DNA of 35,759 nt from Nitrosovibrio sp. Nv4. Lineage in GTDB: Bacteria > Pseudomonadota > Gammaproteobacteria > Burkholderiales > Nitrosomonadaceae. The position numbers were made by a program, and so were the translations under genes. Shown in pieces: positions 25,287-32,692 of this stretch. The notes under the pieces are model-generated. The model had not been told where the DNA came from and did no database searches. It saw nothing but the letters and a program-made list of their open reading frames with translations. The DNA lies in NCBI GenBank assembly GCA_945860135.1, contig CAMAPK010000020.1, positions 1 through 35,759 of the forward strand, read 5' to 3'. Positions within the stretch are counted from its first letter, which is position 1. Each line of letters starts with the position of its first letter.

Positions 25287-26951
25287 ATGCAAAACGCACA
25301 GACCATGACCGGTCATCAGTTGTACGCGCGCCTGGCAGGCTATGTCGCGCCTTATTGGGGCATGCTGGCAGTGGCGTTGCCGGGCATGCTGGTGCTGGCA
25401 GTGACCGAACCGGCGCTGCCGCTATTGCTGAAGCTGATGCTGGACGGAACGCTGGTCAACCCGAAGCATGAACTGGTGCAACTGGTGCCGCTGGTGATCA
25501 TTGCATTTTTTGTGGCGCGCGGGGTGGCGAGCCACCTCAGCATCTATGCGCTTGGCTGGGTGAGCGGCAGGCTGGTGGTGGATTTACGCGTGAGCACGTT
25601 CGACAGGCTGTTGACGCTGCCCGCCCGTTATTATGCCGATCACGCCAGTGACAGTCTTGTTGCCACAATCACCGCCGACACGAACCGAACCGTCGCTACC
25701 GCTGCCGCTGCAGTAACCGTACTGACACGGGATACGCTGGCCATCATCGCGCTGCTGGCGTGGATGTTTTATCTCGACTGGAAACCCGCGTTGCTGGCGG
25801 TGTCGCTGATTCCGGCGATCATGCTGATTGTGCGGTTGAGCAATGGACAGCTACAGACAGGCGATCGGGAAACGTCATCAACGCCGGACGGCATGGCCCA
25901 GGTAGTGCAGGAGTCGGTCAGGAACCACAAAGTAATCAAGCTTGACGGCGGCCAGCAATACCAAAGTCAGCGCTTACGCAATGAAGTCGAGCGGGTGCAT
26001 CGCGCTACTATGAAACAGGCTACTGCCAAAGCTTTCAGTACAGCGCTGGTGCATATGGCGGTTGGCGTGGTGCTGGCGCTTGCCATCTATCCCGCTGCTC
26101 AGCAAGCCGCCACCGATGGGGCCGCAGCAGGCAGTTTCGTTTCGCTCAGCGTGGCCATGATGCTGCTGATCCTGCCGGTGAGGCGAGTTGCCCTTGCCTA
26201 TATGTTACGGCAACAAGGACTGGCTGCCGCCGCAAGCGTATTCGCGCTGCTGGAGCAGAAGGCCGAATCGGATGGCGGCACGATTGATATTGGTCGTGCG
26301 CGCGGGGAATTGCGCTTCGAGCAGGTTAGCTTTCGCTGCCAGTCGCCAGCAGATGCTGCGCTGGAAGAGATTACGCTGACGCTGCAGCCGGGTGAGACGC
26401 TGGCGCTGACGGATTCTGCGCTGGCCGATCTGGCGCCGCGTTTCTCTCAGCCTGATAGCGGGAAAATTCTGCTCGATGGCCACGATCTGACAACGCTCAC
26501 ATTGACCAGTCTGCGCGCCAACATCGCACTGATATCGCGCGAGACGATGCTGTTCAGCGACACGGTGGCGGCCAACATCGCCTATGGCGCCAAGGGGCAT
26601 GCCACCGAAGCGGAGATCATCGCCGCAATGCATGCCGCGCATGCAGCGGAATTCATCCGGGAATTGCCGCAGGGGCTGCAGACTGTGGTGGGTGAGCAGG
26701 GCGTGCAGCTTGCCGATGATCAGCGCCTGCGCATCGCCATTGCCCGGGCATTGCTGAAAAATCCACCTATTTTGATTCTGGACGAAGCGGTTTCGGAGCT
26801 GGATGCCGAATCCGGGCAGCAGGTGCAGGCGGCGCTGGCAACCCTGATGCAAGGCCGCACCAGTATCATCAGCGCGCCTTCCGGCGCGAAAAGAACCAAC
26901 CGATCGTCCCTGAAGGGGCTCCAACCGCATCCCAACCTCGTCGTCCCGTAG
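25287..26951 (+). CDS. Degenerate MsbA-like ABC protein, catalytic motifs lost, 3' end in repeat DNA
   Basis: A 554-residue protein aligned with MsbA-type lipid flippases over the six-helix membrane domain (to ~320) and most of the ATPase domain. The ATPase is stripped: Walker A (GRSGSGKST in MsbA) is replaced by a shortened TDSALADL stretch, the Q-loop Gln is Arg (LISRETMLF), and LSGGQ reads LADDQ. Walker B is kept (ILILDEAVSELD). The conserved H-loop AHRLST and everything after it are gone; residues 529-554 are encoded by a BIME-like repeat. The frame is otherwise open. It may be a decaying msbA paralogue or a pseudo-ATPase. The start at 25287 has no clear ribosome site; 25305 is possible. 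Confidence 0.8.
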   Translation: MQNAQTMTGHQLYARLAGYVAPYWGMLAVALPGMLVLAVTEPALPLLLKLMLDGTLVNPKHELVQLVPLVIIAFFVARGVASHLSIYALGWVSGRLVVDLRVSTFDRLLTLPARYYADHASDSLVATITADTNRTVATAAAAVTVLTRDTLAIIALLAWMFYLDWKPALLAVSLIPAIMLIVRLSNGQLQTGDRETSSTPDGMAQVVQESVRNHKVIKLDGGQQYQSQRLRNEVERVHRATMKQATAKAFSTALVHMAVGVVLALAIYPAAQQAATDGAAAGSFVSLSVAMMLLILPVRRVALAYMLRQQGLAAAASVFALLEQKAESDGGTIDIGRARGELRFEQVSFRCQSPADAALEEITLTLQPGETLALTDSALADLAPRFSQPDSGKILLDGHDLTTLTLTSLRANIALISRETMLFSDTVAANIAYGAKGHATEAEIIAAMHAAHAAEFIRELPQGLQTVVGEQGVQLADDQRLRIAIARALLKNPPILILDEAVSELDAESGQQVQAALATLMQGRTSIISAPSGAKRTNRSSLKGLQPHPNLVVP

Positions 26952-26970
26952 GGGCGTCTTCAGGCGCGAA
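26871..26970. repeat. BIME-like composite palindromic repeat, copy 2
   Basis: Same direct-inverted-direct layout as 18241-18341: units at 26871-26890 and 26951-26970 with an inverted unit at 26904-26922. It supplies the last 26 codons and stop of the degenerate ABC gene. Confidence 0.87.
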
Positions 26971-26989
26971 AAAATAACTTGGTTACAGT

Positions 26990-28153
26990 TCAAGACGCAG
27001 CCAATTCTGACGCAAGTCCTTCAAGAGAAATCGCCTCGATATCAGTGGCCAGACGGTAGCGCTCGGTACCCGGGTAGACCACATACTTCTTTGCGGGCTG
27101 AAGATCGGCGCATGCCGCATGAAAGCCGCGCTCCACCTTGGGTGTAAGGCTGCGTTTGATTTCGATTGCCCACAGACTTCCATCCGGCCACGAGAGCAAC
27201 AGGTCGATTTCGGCGCCACCGCTGGTACGATAGAAATGGCCTTGTATTTCGGGCGCCGCACAGTCAAGCAGGTTTTCGATGACAAAACATTCCCAGCTCT
27301 GGCCTACGACTGGATGGGAAAGAAGCGTTTCCTTGTCAGGGATATTCAGCAGCGCGTGAACCAGACCGCTATCCCGCACATATACCTTGGGTGATTTGAC
27401 GAGTCGCTTGCCCAAATTGGCATGCCATGGAGGCAGACGACGGACCAGCAGCAGATCCACCAGCAAATCAAGATAGCCTCCGGCGGTTTTGACGTCCACC
27501 CCTAGGTTCCGCGCCAACTGTGCCGTGTTGAGCAGGCCTCCCTGGTGATGTGCAAGCATGCTCCAGTAGCGGCGCAGCGTTTCCGCCGCAATCCGTGGGC
27601 CAAACAGGGGGATATCGCGCTCCAGATAAGTGCGAATGAAATCCTGCCGCCAGCGCAAGCTGTGCATGGTATCTGGCGCCAGCAGGCTTTCAGGGAAACC
27701 GCCGCGCACCCAGAGATCGTCAGCCGGCATGCCGCGCGTTTCCAGCACATGGAATGGGGTGAGCTCAAGGTAGGCAATACGACCGGCCAGTGTTTCGCCA
27801 GACTGCCTGAGCAAATCCGGCGAAGCGGAGCCGAGCAGCAGATACAGGCCTGAACGCCGGTTGGAACGCCGGCCTTGGTCTATAAGGCCGCGCAGCACCG
27901 GGAAAAGTCCCGGTACACGGTGGACTTCGTCAAGAATGACCAGTCTGTCCTGATGATCCCGAAGGTAAAGCTCAGGCTGTGATAATTTGGCGCGATCCTG
28001 TTCGGATTCCAGGTCAAGATAAAGCGCGTTATAGCGCTGGCCGATCTCCAGCGCCAGTGTTGTTTTACCTACCTGGCGCGGGCCAAGCAATGCCACCGCT
28101 GGTGAATAAGCGATGGCATCCGAGAGTCTGGTGGTCAGTGAGCGGTTAATCAT
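26990..28153 (-). CDS. AAA-type ATPase with DUF4143 domain
   Basis: A 387-residue AAA_14/DUF4143 protein. Walker A is LLGPRQVGKTTLA (~22-34), Walker B LVILDEVHR (~70), sensor-like LLLGSASPDLL, then the DUF4143 part with VYVRDSGLVHALLNI and a C-terminal nuclease-like pattern (GGAEIDLLLSWPDGSLWAIEIK). Such proteins are common near mobile and TA genes; function is not established. The PD-(D/E)xK-like residues suggest a nuclease, as inference. Confidence 0.9.
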   Translation of the reverse strand: MINRSLTTRLSDAIAYSPAVALLGPRQVGKTTLALEIGQRYNALYLDLESEQDRAKLSQPELYLRDHQDRLVILDEVHRVPGLFPVLRGLIDQGRRSNRRSGLYLLLGSASPDLLRQSGETLAGRIAYLELTPFHVLETRGMPADDLWVRGGFPESLLAPDTMHSLRWRQDFIRTYLERDIPLFGPRIAAETLRRYWSMLAHHQGGLLNTAQLARNLGVDVKTAGGYLDLLVDLLLVRRLPPWHANLGKRLVKSPKVYVRDSGLVHALLNIPDKETLLSHPVVGQSWECFVIENLLDCAAPEIQGHFYRTSGGAEIDLLLSWPDGSLWAIEIKRSLTPKVERGFHAACADLQPAKKYVVYPGTERYRLATDIEAISLEGLASELAAS

Positions 28154-28263
28154 CCGTGTAATTATGGAATGTCACTCCATGAATTGCAAGGATATTGTGT
28201 GGTCTTTGCAGTGGTACAACGCCGGATAGAAAAAATGGCTGGTTATGGTGCAGGGCTTATCTT

Positions 28264-28536
28264 TTACTTTCGGTACACTTCACGGCGATTACCGATTGCG
28301 ATTACCAAAACACATAATTGCCCATCTTGAATATCGCAAATAATGCGATAGTCCCCCACTCGATAGCGCCAGTAAGAACCCAATTGCGGCCCAACTAATT
28401 TTTTACCGGCATCTCTCGGATCATCCAGAATGGCAATCCGTTCATCCATGTAATCAAGAATGCGAGCTGCGGTAGGTTGATCGATTTTCTTAAGCTGTCT
28501 TCTCGCTGACTCGGTGTATTTAATTACCCAGGTCAA
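28264..28536 (-). CDS. RelE-type toxin
   Basis: A 90-residue RelE/ParE-superfamily toxin (WVIKYTESARRQLKKIDQ, YWRYRVGDYRIICDI, VIAIGNRREVYRK). The basic end with GNRREVY matches RelE mRNA interferases. It overlaps the antitoxin gene by 17 bp. Confidence 0.92.
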   Translation of the reverse strand: MTWVIKYTESARRQLKKIDQPTAARILDYMDERIAILDDPRDAGKKLVGPQLGSYWRYRVGDYRIICDIQDGQLCVLVIAIGNRREVYRK

Positions 28537-28747
28537 GATCTTTCCTTACATCAGCGGCATCGAATACTTTCTCTGTGCCTTTGCGAACCCGTTCCATGGT
28601 GGCGTCCGCTAAGTAAAAATCCTCGAGATCATCGATGCCGCCCTCAATCAGTTCGCGCAAATAGTAAGCTTTAGCTCGCCCTGTTTGGGCAGCTAAATGA
28701 TCTAATCGTTGCTCAATTATCGGATCAAGACGAATGGATGTAGCCAT
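28520..28747 (-). CDS. RelB-type antitoxin
   Basis: A 75-residue protein with an RHH pattern (TSIRLDPIIEQRLDHLAAQT, GRAKAYYLRELIEGGI) and an acidic C-terminus. The ATG at 28747 has a strong AGGAGGGG site, so it is preferred over an upstream in-frame start at 28777. Confidence 0.92.
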   Translation of the reverse strand: MATSIRLDPIIEQRLDHLAAQTGRAKAYYLRELIEGGIDDLEDFYLADATMERVRKGTEKVFDAADVRKDLDLGN

Positions 28748-28775
28748 AACCCCTCCTATTTGGATGCTTGTATTC

Positions 28776-28790
28776 ATTGTATCACGATAC
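28776..28790 (-). promoter_or_regulatory. relBE promoter core with palindromic operator
   Basis: On the minus strand TACAAT (28776-28781) is overlapped by the palindrome GTATCGTGATAC (28779-28790), a likely RelB binding site for autorepression. The -35 is unclear. Confidence 0.55.
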
Positions 28791-28932
28791 GCTCACACAT
28801 GTTTGCTTACCAAGGTGGTTTTGCCAACTTAGCACGGCCCAGTCACAATCCGAATGAAGCGACGAAAATGGCCACAAACTGACCGCCAGCACTCGCGCAG
28901 GCTCAGAGAGCCGCCTGATGGATTATCTGGGT

Positions 28933-29379
28933 TCAATGCAAATCAGGCCGATTGATTGCAAGCCAAACAGTTACTACCTTGTAAAGTTGCTCTGCCTGCT
29001 TGATACACTCGACGACCGCCTGTTCGCTGATTGGGTTGCCTTCGTAATCGTTGATATTGCGTTGCTTGCGCAATGCATCCAGCACAATCACCGTGTTCTG
29101 ATCCACCCCGATGGTGATTGGCAGTGTTTGAATAGCTGTTTGATGATGTCCCGGCTGGCTGGTAGAGGTGCGATAGCCATTCGCCCATAGTGCCACCATC
29201 GCACATTGCATAATGCACTTATAGGCCGCATCGAGACGCGTCTCGCCGCTGATCTCTGCAAATCGTGCGTCCTCGATGTTGCGAGCTGCGGCTTGCAACA
29301 GGCGCTGTACTGATTCGCGCGACGGATGGTGCGTTTGCAGCTTATTGATCTTGAGTAAGTTTTCTAAGTTCATTTTCAT
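28933..29379 (-). CDS. HEPN-like protein, partner of the MNT protein
   Basis: A 148-residue, helical protein of HEPN type. Where HepT-like toxins carry R-x4-6-H, this one has R104-KQRN-INDY (residues 104-112), with Tyr but no His, a pattern seen in some other HEPN groups. It overlaps the nucleotidyltransferase gene by 38 bp. A toxin role is inferred from the pairing; catalytic activity is uncertain. Confidence 0.78.
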   Translation of the reverse strand: MKMNLENLLKINKLQTHHPSRESVQRLLQAAARNIEDARFAEISGETRLDAAYKCIMQCAMVALWANGYRTSTSQPGHHQTAIQTLPITIGVDQNTVIVLDALRKQRNINDYEGNPISEQAVVECIKQAEQLYKVVTVWLAINRPDLH

Positions 29380-29935
29380 TACCCACTACAAACAGCTTGG
29401 GTTGGGCTAACACTTCTTGAATAAACGAATCATCACTGGCGGCACGACGACGAAACTCATTCAACGAATACACTACAGGATTAATCTCGCGCCGCAAAGT
29501 CGCTTGAACAGGATGCAACACCTGCACGGCAGCGGCAAAGCCCAAATCGCCCACCAACATCACATCCACATCACTGTTGGACTGTTGTTCGCCGCGAGCT
29601 ACCGAGCCAAACACAAAAGCCATGACAATGTTTTTTTCAACGCTGCTTAGTGCGGCTACCAGCACATCAACCAGCCCCGAAGTCTTGCGCAAGATGCTCG
29701 CCAGCTCTTCAAACACCGGACAATCACGATCTGCGCTATAGCGAACCTGATTTCCCACTTCTTGCCGCCGCAACACCCCGCCATGGGTTAGCTTGGTCAA
29801 TTCTTTATGCAACGTACCGGCAGACGTACCCGTCAGGCGCGCCAACTCACGCACATGATAGCTTGTGTCTGGGTGCAGCAGTAAAAGCCCAAGCACACGC
29901 CGCCGATAATCGCTGAAAAGTAATGAGGATAACAC
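29342..29935 (-). CDS. Winged-helix plus MNT-type nucleotidyltransferase, likely antitoxin
   Basis: A 197-residue two-domain protein. Residues 1-75 form an ArsR-like winged helix (YHVRELARLTGTSAGTLHKE). Residues 95-185 are a minimal nucleotidyltransferase with G110-S111 and D122-x-D124 (GSVARGEQQSNSDVD), the GSx10DxD motif. In known pairs the MNT protein modifies and silences the HEPN toxin. The fused DNA-binding domain suggests self-regulation. GTG start at 29935 with GGA 9 nt upstream. Confidence 0.87.
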   Translation of the reverse strand: MLSSLLFSDYRRRVLGLLLLHPDTSYHVRELARLTGTSAGTLHKELTKLTHGGVLRRQEVGNQVRYSADRDCPVFEELASILRKTSGLVDVLVAALSSVEKNIVMAFVFGSVARGEQQSNSDVDVMLVGDLGFAAAVQVLHPVQATLRREINPVVYSLNEFRRRAASDDSFIQEVLAQPKLFVVGNENELRKLTQDQ

Positions 29936-30299
29936 TAAACGTTTCCTTTTATACTTCGTTCGTAGTTAATTATGCTACATATTTCACAGGAAATCAAATT
30001 GAGTTGCGCATCCCCTTAAAATGAAAAAGCCAAGGGTGGAGCGGTTCAGAGATGCGCGCATCCAGTTAGCTATCCGAGCAGATGTTAAAAAATGGAAAGT
30101 TTGACCCAGTTGGAAAATTTCATAAATAAAGGCAGCGCCCTCTTTTCCCAAGGCATACAGAAGGGACGGCATCGTTCAATGCTGATTTCCAGGATAATTG
30201 ATTTGTTTCATACTGATATTTTATATTGATACAACCGATTGACTTGAATGAAATTAAAAGTTATAAATCGTTTCATAAATCGTTTCATGTCAAGCCAAT
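29936..30299. other. Intergenic region between divergent MNT and HipA genes
   Basis: A 364-bp AT-rich gap. It holds a perfect 12-bp palindrome GATGCGCGCATC (30051-30062), a hipA promoter and tandem repeats at its right end. No supported gene is seen in it. Confidence 0.6.
30239..30286 (+). promoter_or_regulatory. hipA promoter with tandem 12-bp operator repeats
   Basis: TTGACT (30239-30244) and TATAAA (30262-30267) are 17 bp apart. Two perfect tandem copies of ATAAATCGTTTC (30263-30274, 30275-30286) begin at the -10, a likely site for the HTH part of the HipA protein. Confidence 0.7.
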
Positions 30300-31682
30300 A
30301 TGACCAAAATTGCCCCCGATGTACTCATTAAACTCCTCCGCACCCATCCCCGTGCCGGGAGTGCTGAACTCTGCGCCCGCTTGGGTGGAATCGACCGCGC
30401 GACATTCATGCGCCTTGTTTGGTCGGCCGGTGCTGATATTGTCGCCGCCGGGAACGCCCGACGCACCCGTTATAGCCTGCGGCGCCCGTTGGCGGGCAAA
30501 ATCACGCCCATCCCGCTTTACCGCATCGACCAGGCTGGCGTTGGGCATGAACTCGGAGAATTATCCTTGACCTACCCTGAGGGATCAGTCCTATCCGCTC
30601 CGGGCAAATTCCCTTGGCCGCTGGATCGGGACATGAGTGACGGATGGTTTGATGGCCTGCCCTATCCTCTTTTCGACATGCGGCCGCAAGGCTTTCTTGG
30701 CCGCAACTTTGCCTACCATCATGCTCTCGACCTGGGCGTGCCAGACAACCCGGAAGCCTGGTCAGATGACGATATCGTATTCGTGCTGGCGATGACAGGC
30801 CACGACCAGCCTGGTGACCTTATTCTGGGCGAGACCGCCTACAGGCACTTTCTTGACCACCGCCGGCAAGGTGACGCCCGATTCCTAACGGAAGCCGTAC
30901 TTGCAACGGAATATCCCCGGCTCGCCGAACTGGCCATAGCCCACGGCGAAGACGGATCTTCTGCGGGTGGAGAATTCCCCAAATTCACTGCCCGCCGCGA
31001 TCTCGAGGGCAGAAAAGTGAATGTCATCGTCAAGTTTTCGGGAGCAGATGATTCCCCTGCAGTGCGCCGCTGGGCAGACTTACTGGTCTGCGAGCACCTC
31101 GCTACCGAAGTCATGACCCAAACGCTGAACTTACCCGCCGCCCAATCCGCCATTCGCCGCTATGCCGGGCGAACCTTTCTTGAAGTTATCCGCTTCGATC
31201 GACACGGCGATTTTGGCCGCTCGGGCGTATGCACACTTGGCAGCCTGAATGCCGCCTTGGCCGGCACAGCAGGCGCACGCTGGACAAAAACTGCGTTGGC
31301 TCTTCAAGCGGCAGGCAGTGGCGTCACCAACGAAACCATCTCCACAATCCGCCATATATGGTGGTTCGGCAAGCACATCGGCAATACTGATATGCACGAA
31401 GGCAACCTCGCCTTCCGTCCCGACATGACCCTCGCCCCGGCTTACGACATGCTGCCCATGCTATATGCACCGCTCCGTGGCGGGGAATTGCCTGCCAGAG
31501 TGTATGTCCCGGAACTGCCGTTACCGGATGAAGCGCAAGCTTGGCGTCAAGCCGCGCAGGCGGGCATTGTGTATTGGCAAACCTGCGCCGGTGACGAGCG
31601 AATCAGCGCAGAATTTCGTCTTATCTGCGAAGCCAACGCACACCAGTTGAACAGACTGCAGACTGAGGTAGGCTCTCAATAA
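30300..31682 (+). CDS. HipA-family kinase, YjjJ-like, with N-terminal HTH
   Basis: A 460-residue HipA-like Ser/Thr kinase. The N-terminus (VLIKLLRTHPRAGSAELCAR) is a winged-helix-like DNA-binding part, as in E. coli YjjJ, so toxin and regulator are in one chain. Kinase parts are visible: GGEFPKFTA, K245 (VIVKFSG), FLEVIRFDRHG, catalytic HIGNTDMHEGN (N362, D364, H366, N369) and AYDMLPMLY (D382). No separate HipB gene precedes it. HipA kinases phosphorylate aminoacyl-tRNA synthetases; the target here is unknown. The stop TAA is also the left target duplication of a MITE. Confidence 0.92.
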   Translation: MTKIAPDVLIKLLRTHPRAGSAELCARLGGIDRATFMRLVWSAGADIVAAGNARRTRYSLRRPLAGKITPIPLYRIDQAGVGHELGELSLTYPEGSVLSAPGKFPWPLDRDMSDGWFDGLPYPLFDMRPQGFLGRNFAYHHALDLGVPDNPEAWSDDDIVFVLAMTGHDQPGDLILGETAYRHFLDHRRQGDARFLTEAVLATEYPRLAELAIAHGEDGSSAGGEFPKFTARRDLEGRKVNVIVKFSGADDSPAVRRWADLLVCEHLATEVMTQTLNLPAAQSAIRRYAGRTFLEVIRFDRHGDFGRSGVCTLGSLNAALAGTAGARWTKTALALQAAGSGVTNETISTIRHIWWFGKHIGNTDMHEGNLAFRPDMTLAPAYDMLPMLYAPLRGGELPARVYVPELPLPDEAQAWRQAAQAGIVYWQTCAGDERISAEFRLICEANAHQLNRLQTEVGSQ

Positions 31683-31920
31683 TCCTAAATCCGGCAGTTG
31701 GACGGGGTAGAGTGTGCGGTTTTTGGGGTGCAGGGCAAGGCGCAACGACGCGGAATGGTTATTCCATTCCAAGGAGTTGCAACGCAGCCATGTGCTGCAA
31801 AAATCGTGCAATCTACCCTGTAGCGAACTCACCCCAAAGGTGAAGGCCAAATACTGCAAAAAATTACTATGTGTCATGGTGTTAAACTGAAAAATGAGCG
31901 ATCAACTGCCGGATTTAGGA
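31683..31920. mobile_element. 238-bp MITE with perfect 18-bp terminal inverted repeats
   Basis: TCCTAAATCCGGCAGTTG (31683-31700) and its exact complement (31903-31920) bound the element. TAA lies on both sides (31680-31682 and 31921-31923), a 3-bp target duplication. Inside is a hairpin GGAATGG/CCATTCC (31752-31770) within wider GCAAC/GTTGC arms. It carries no credible gene. The parent transposon is not identified. Confidence 0.87.
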
Positions 31921-32074
31921 TAATGCCGGCAAGGAGCGCCTTCAGGCGCGAAGGAATGCCAGGCACGATTATTCCTGTTTTACTGGATGATAATCGTCCA
32001 CTTGACGGCTGATTATCATCTGCTACCATTTGCTGCCGATCTGTTTGCAGTGCCGTTATCGATGTGGTGGACAT
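31874..32074 (-). CDS. Short ORF cut off by repeat and MITE, doubtful gene remnant
   Basis: A 66-codon frame beginning ATGTCCACC with an AGAGG site 8 nt upstream. Its 3' part runs through the REP-like palindrome (31933-31952) and into the MITE, so only about the first 40 codons could be native. No family is recognised. It may be the 5' end of a gene broken by these insertions, or chance. Confidence 0.3.
   Translation of the reverse strand: MSTTSITALQTDRQQMVADDNQPSSGRLSSSKTGIIVPGIPSRLKALLAGIILNPAVDRSFFSLTP
31933..31952. repeat. Single REP-like palindrome
   Basis: An exact copy of GGAGCGCCTTCAGGCGCGAA, 12 bp beyond the MITE end. Confidence 0.9.
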
Positions 32075-32231
32075 TTAACAACCTCTTGGTATTGCACACC
32101 AAAAGTGCCTCAAAATGGAAAATCAACCCAAAACTGGGACATTGAACGCAAGGCTTCTTCTGCGTGGCTTGGGAATTTGGAAGGCTATTAATCCAAATGA
32201 AGTCTCATTCCCGGTCGCTACATTCTCGAAA

Positions 32232-32555
32232 TCAAAGAACCGCTTCCAATCCCTTGCGATCCAGTAGGTTTAGTAGCTTCAGCGATGGGCCACTGGGATG
32301 CTTGTCGCCAACTTCCCATTTACGTACGGTCGAGAGACTTGTATTCAATACGGCGGCAAATACCGATTGGCTCAATTGAAGGTGATCACGCAGCGCACGA
32401 ATTTTTTCGCTGTCGTATTGCGGAATGGGATCAAGGCAGAGGACATCGAACTTGCGCATCTTGCGTTTATCAATGAAGCCAAGACGCTGCAGATCACTGG
32501 CTGTCTCGTGCACAGCTTCAAAAATTCGGCTTTTGGATTTAGGTTTTGTGGTCAT
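32232..32555 (-). CDS. HigA/NadS-like HTH regulator, orphan antitoxin
   Basis: A 107-residue protein with a C-terminal XRE helix-turn-helix (IRALRDHLQLSQSVFAAVLN, STVRKWEVGDKHPSGPSLKLL). This is the form seen in HigA-2/NadS antitoxins, whose toxin normally lies just upstream. Here the upstream side (32556-32692) contains only palindromic repeats, so the toxin is missing. ATG with AGGA 8-9 nt upstream. Confidence 0.86.
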   Translation of the reverse strand: MTTKPKSKSRIFEAVHETASDLQRLGFIDKRKMRKFDVLCLDPIPQYDSEKIRALRDHLQLSQSVFAAVLNTSLSTVRKWEVGDKHPSGPSLKLLNLLDRKGLEAVL

Positions 32556-32574
32556 GGCATATTTCCTGTAACGA

Positions 32575-32594
32575 GGAGCGCCTTCAGGTGCGAA
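32575..32594. repeat. Single REP-like palindrome
   Basis: GGAGCGCCTTCAGGTGCGAA, one base off the consensus and still pairing through G-T/U. Confidence 0.85.
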
Positions 32595-32602
32595 AATTCA
32601 TT

Positions 32603-32683
32603 CCGTTCGGCCTGAGCCGGTCGAAGGCCCTGAAATTATTCATGTTTCGACCGTTCGACAAGCTCACGGCTCAACACGAATGG
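32603..32683. repeat. Second palindrome family, inverted pair
   Basis: CCGTTCGGCCTGAGC with GTCGAAGGCCC (from 32603) faces an inverted copy, GTTCGACAAGCTCACGGC and CACGAATGG (32653-32683). It is related to the repeat inside the riboswitch at 23076-23115. Confidence 0.75.
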
Positions 32684-32692
32684 TTTCATATC

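Noticed and set aside
31521-31877. 118-codon minus-strand frame spanning hipA and the MITE
   Set aside because: Crosses the boundary between a gene and an inserted element, so it cannot be an ancestral gene; no domain.
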